A stretch of 6,374 bases of DNA, taken from the NCBI GenBank assembly GCA_026400305.1, contig JAPLPI010000244.1:1-6374 (forward strand), read 5' to 3'. Made by a program: the position numbers and the translations under genes. Within the stretch, counting starts at the first letter, position 1. Every line of letters begins with the position of its first letter. The notes below the pieces were generated by a model that made no database searches, was not told the DNA's origin, and saw only the letters and a list, made by a program, of their open reading frames with translations. Shown here piece after piece: positions 5,216-6,374 of this stretch. This stretch comes from Alphaproteobacteria bacterium (GTDB lineage Bacteria > Pseudomonadota > Alphaproteobacteria > Micropepsales > Micropepsaceae).

Positions 5216-5264
5216 GCGGCGCGTCGCGCCGCAATAAAATCTTAAGGCGGCGCTTTAGCGCCGC
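5216..5264 (-). terminator. Twin GC hairpins with identical arms after DUF883 (terminator or attenuator)
   Basis: GCGGCGC/GCGCCGC occurs twice as a perfect seven-pair hairpin: 5247-5264 with a four-base loop and 5216-5232 with a three-base loop. The 14 bases between them read CTTAAGATTTTATT on the minus strand, which gives the first hairpin a T-rich tail like an imperfect intrinsic terminator. The DUF883 stop codon lies in the loop of the first hairpin, and its last Arg codons form one arm. Because all four arms are mutually complementary, alternative pairings are possible. Confidence 0.5.
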
Positions 5265-5617
5265 ATAAAGATCGCGCCCAAAAAGGCGCCGATGCCGCCT
5301 GCAATCAGTAGAGACTGGATGGGCTGGGCGCGGACGCGGTCACGCAGTTCTTCGGCATTCTCGTCCGCCCAGTCTTCGGCTTCTTCCTTGAACTCCAGCG
5401 CGGTTGCTTTGGCCTGGACCGCGGCTTCCTCGGCCAGGGACACGGCGCGGTCGGCGATCTCCTCGGCCGAACGCATGGCAAGTGCCGCACGCTCGGACGC
5501 GATTTCGCTGACATCGCCATACAGGCCCTTCATGTCGCCTTGCAGCGCCTGGATGTCGGCTTTCAGCGCGGCAATCCGTGCTTCGATATTGCCGTTCTCC
5601 TTTTTCTTGGCTGCCAT
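5255..5617 (-). CDS. DUF883/YqjD-ElaB-like membrane-anchored protein
   Basis: A 120-residue protein with the DUF883 layout: a lysine-rich head (MAAKKKENGN), a long charged helical or coiled-coil body (about residues 10-92, rich in Ala and Glu, e.g. 'EEIADRAVSLAEEAA'), then 'RDRVRAQPIQSLLIAGGIG' and a glycine-rich C-terminal anchor ending 'FLGAIFMRR' (TM about 99-118). In E. coli YqjD and ElaB are inner-membrane proteins that bind ribosomes and are stationary-phase induced; the same role here is inference from the family. The ATG at 5617 has GGAG about ten bases upstream, and a perfect TATAAT box lies 31-36 bases before it. Length is normal. The multi-TM gene follows after 104 bases holding twin hairpins. 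The gene seems intact, unlike its decayed neighbour to the right. Confidence 0.87.
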   Translation of the reverse strand: MAAKKKENGNIEARIAALKADIQALQGDMKGLYGDVSEIASERAALAMRSAEEIADRAVSLAEEAAVQAKATALEFKEEAEDWADENAEELRDRVRAQPIQSLLIAGGIGAFLGAIFMRR

Positions 5618-5647
5618 GACTGAAGTCTCCAGTGACTAAAACGAAAA

Positions 5648-5653
5648 ATTATA
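5648..5653 (-). promoter_or_regulatory. Consensus -10 box of the DUF883 promoter
   Basis: TATAAT on the minus strand (5653-5648) is a perfect sigma-70 -10 element and would start RNA near 5641, about 24 bases before the ATG at 5617. No good -35 is seen at 17 bases; TTCCAT lies 19 bases upstream. The weak -35 suggests dependence on an activator or another sigma factor. A dyad cluster lies just upstream (5671-5704). Confidence 0.5.
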
Positions 5654-5670
5654 GGGCATCGCGCGCGGCC

Positions 5671-5704
5671 GGATGGAAGAACAGCATCCGTCCTGATCGG
5701 ACGG
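5671..5704. promoter_or_regulatory. Overlapping dyads upstream of the DUF883 promoter
   Basis: GGATG (5671-5675) pairs with CATCC (5685-5689), and CCGTCC (5688-5693) pairs with GGACGG (5699-5704) across TGATC. The two dyads share two bases, so as RNA stems they exclude each other. On the plus strand the second is followed by TTATTTTAT, a weak terminator shape; relative to the DUF883 gene it lies about 20-50 bases upstream of the -10 box, an operator or activator position. Which role applies is open. Confidence 0.35.
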
Positions 5705-5775
5705 TTATTTTATACAAGAGGGATAGACAGACTATTGCATGGTACCTACCTGGTCCAGAGGTGGGGCGGCGCGGC

Positions 5776-6086
5776 GGCGGCGCTGGCTCTGTTCCGGTGG
5801 AAGTCCTGACCAACATCTTCAAGCGCACCCTCCCCAGCGAGCGGCAGCGCCGTGATCCGGGTCAGCATGGTGCCGGTGGACGGCGGCAAGCTGAAGCTGG
5901 CCATTGCCGATGACGGCAAGGGCTTTGCCATGCACAACACCAGCAAGAGCGTGAGCAGCCGACTTATCAAACCCTTCGGGCCTGTATCCGGGGTATTTCC
6001 AGTGTTCATTCGGAGCCGGGGCAGGGCACGGTGGTGGATCTGGCCTTCCCGGAGCTGGACCTGAAGCCCAAAGAATCCGCCGCCTA

Positions 6087-6087
<1 letters not shown>
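5776..6087 (+). pseudogene. Sensor histidine kinase C-terminal ATPase remnant (HWE/HisKA_2 type)
   Basis: Pieces of a HATPase domain lie in order but in different frames. The N-box 'VPVEVLTNIFKR' (about 5791-5826) is in one frame. After a break near 5836-5843 the next frame gives 'VIRVSMVPVDGGKLKLAIADDGKGF' (G1 box D-D-G-K-G-F, ending near 5926; split here for reading as VIRVSMVPV, GGKLKLAI, ADDGKGF) and then 'SSRLIK'. Near 5970-5992 it shifts back to 'GISSVHSEPGQGTVVDLAF' and the end 'PELDLKPKESAA', stopping at TAG 6085-6087. The order N-box, G1, weakened G2 and 'GQGT' tail is that of a histidine kinase ATPase domain. No sensor or dimerisation region precedes it: upstream is the DUF883 promoter, so the 5' part is deleted. 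The family subtype is inferred from the 'LTN' N-box, the short spacing and the regulator remnant at 1062-1448. Confidence 0.72.

Positions 6088-6374
<287 letters not shown>

Noticed and set aside
5632..5913. A continuous plus-strand gene of 93 codons
   Set aside because: Its first half is the DUF883 promoter region without coding bias; only the last part (VPVEVLTNIFK) is meaningful and belongs to the kinase remnant before its frameshift.
5852..6064. A free-standing 70-residue protein
   Set aside because: It is the middle piece of the broken HATPase domain; the domain's start and end lie in another frame on either side.

Overview
The window looks like chromosomal DNA of an alphaproteobacterium. 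Coding stretches are GC-rich with G or C favoured at third positions. The gene content fits that group: DUF2177, DUF3309, DUF1328 and DUF883/YqjD-type small membrane proteins, a single-receiver response regulator and HWE/HisKA_2-type kinase remnant of the kind common there, and a GT2-GtrA fusion next to an ArnT-like GT83 enzyme. No genus can be named from the sequence alone. I see no phage, transposon, CRISPR array, tRNA or rRNA.

Layout. (1) 48-1057, plus strand: a complete DUF2177 membrane protein, a frameshifted DUF3309 remnant whose Shine-Dalgarno lies in a strong inverted repeat, a 72-residue soluble hypothetical protein and a 24-codon mini-ORF. (2) 1062-1448, minus strand: a decayed single-domain response regulator with two frame breaks and an internal deletion. 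(3) 1599-4191, plus strand: the best-preserved part, a two-gene envelope glycosylation module. The first gene is a dolichyl/polyprenyl-phosphate sugar synthase fused to a GtrA-type membrane domain; the second is a GT83 (ArnT-like) polyprenyl-phosphate-sugar transferase. A palindromic GC-rich element between them supplies the second gene's ribosome-binding site. A weak hairpin terminator follows. (4) 4345-5617, minus strand: a run of four small membrane proteins read right to left. These are DUF883/YqjD-like, a multi-TM protein, DUF1328, and a 53-residue single-TM protein started from TTG. Twin GC hairpins separate the first two. (5) 5776-6087, plus strand: the C-terminal ATPase remnant of a sensor histidine kinase, broken by two frameshifts. 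(6) 6180-6374, plus strand: the start of dihydrolipoyl dehydrogenase, cut by the window edge.

How the genes may work together. In the glycosylation pair, the GT2 domain would load a sugar onto a polyprenyl phosphate, the GtrA-like domain would help move it across the inner membrane, and the GT83 enzyme would transfer the sugar to an envelope acceptor in the periplasm. The small membrane proteins belong to families often seen in envelope or general stress responses, and two EcfG-like promoter candidates (533-557 plus, 4739-4763 minus) agree with that. The kinase and regulator remnants resemble the two halves of one signalling pair, both now dead, so the area looks like an eroding stress-response neighbourhood. 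I did not find a convincing new biological system. The most interesting points are the hairpin over the DUF3309 Shine-Dalgarno, the twin hairpins after DUF883, the repeat-borne ribosome-binding site and the unlisted 53-residue gene.
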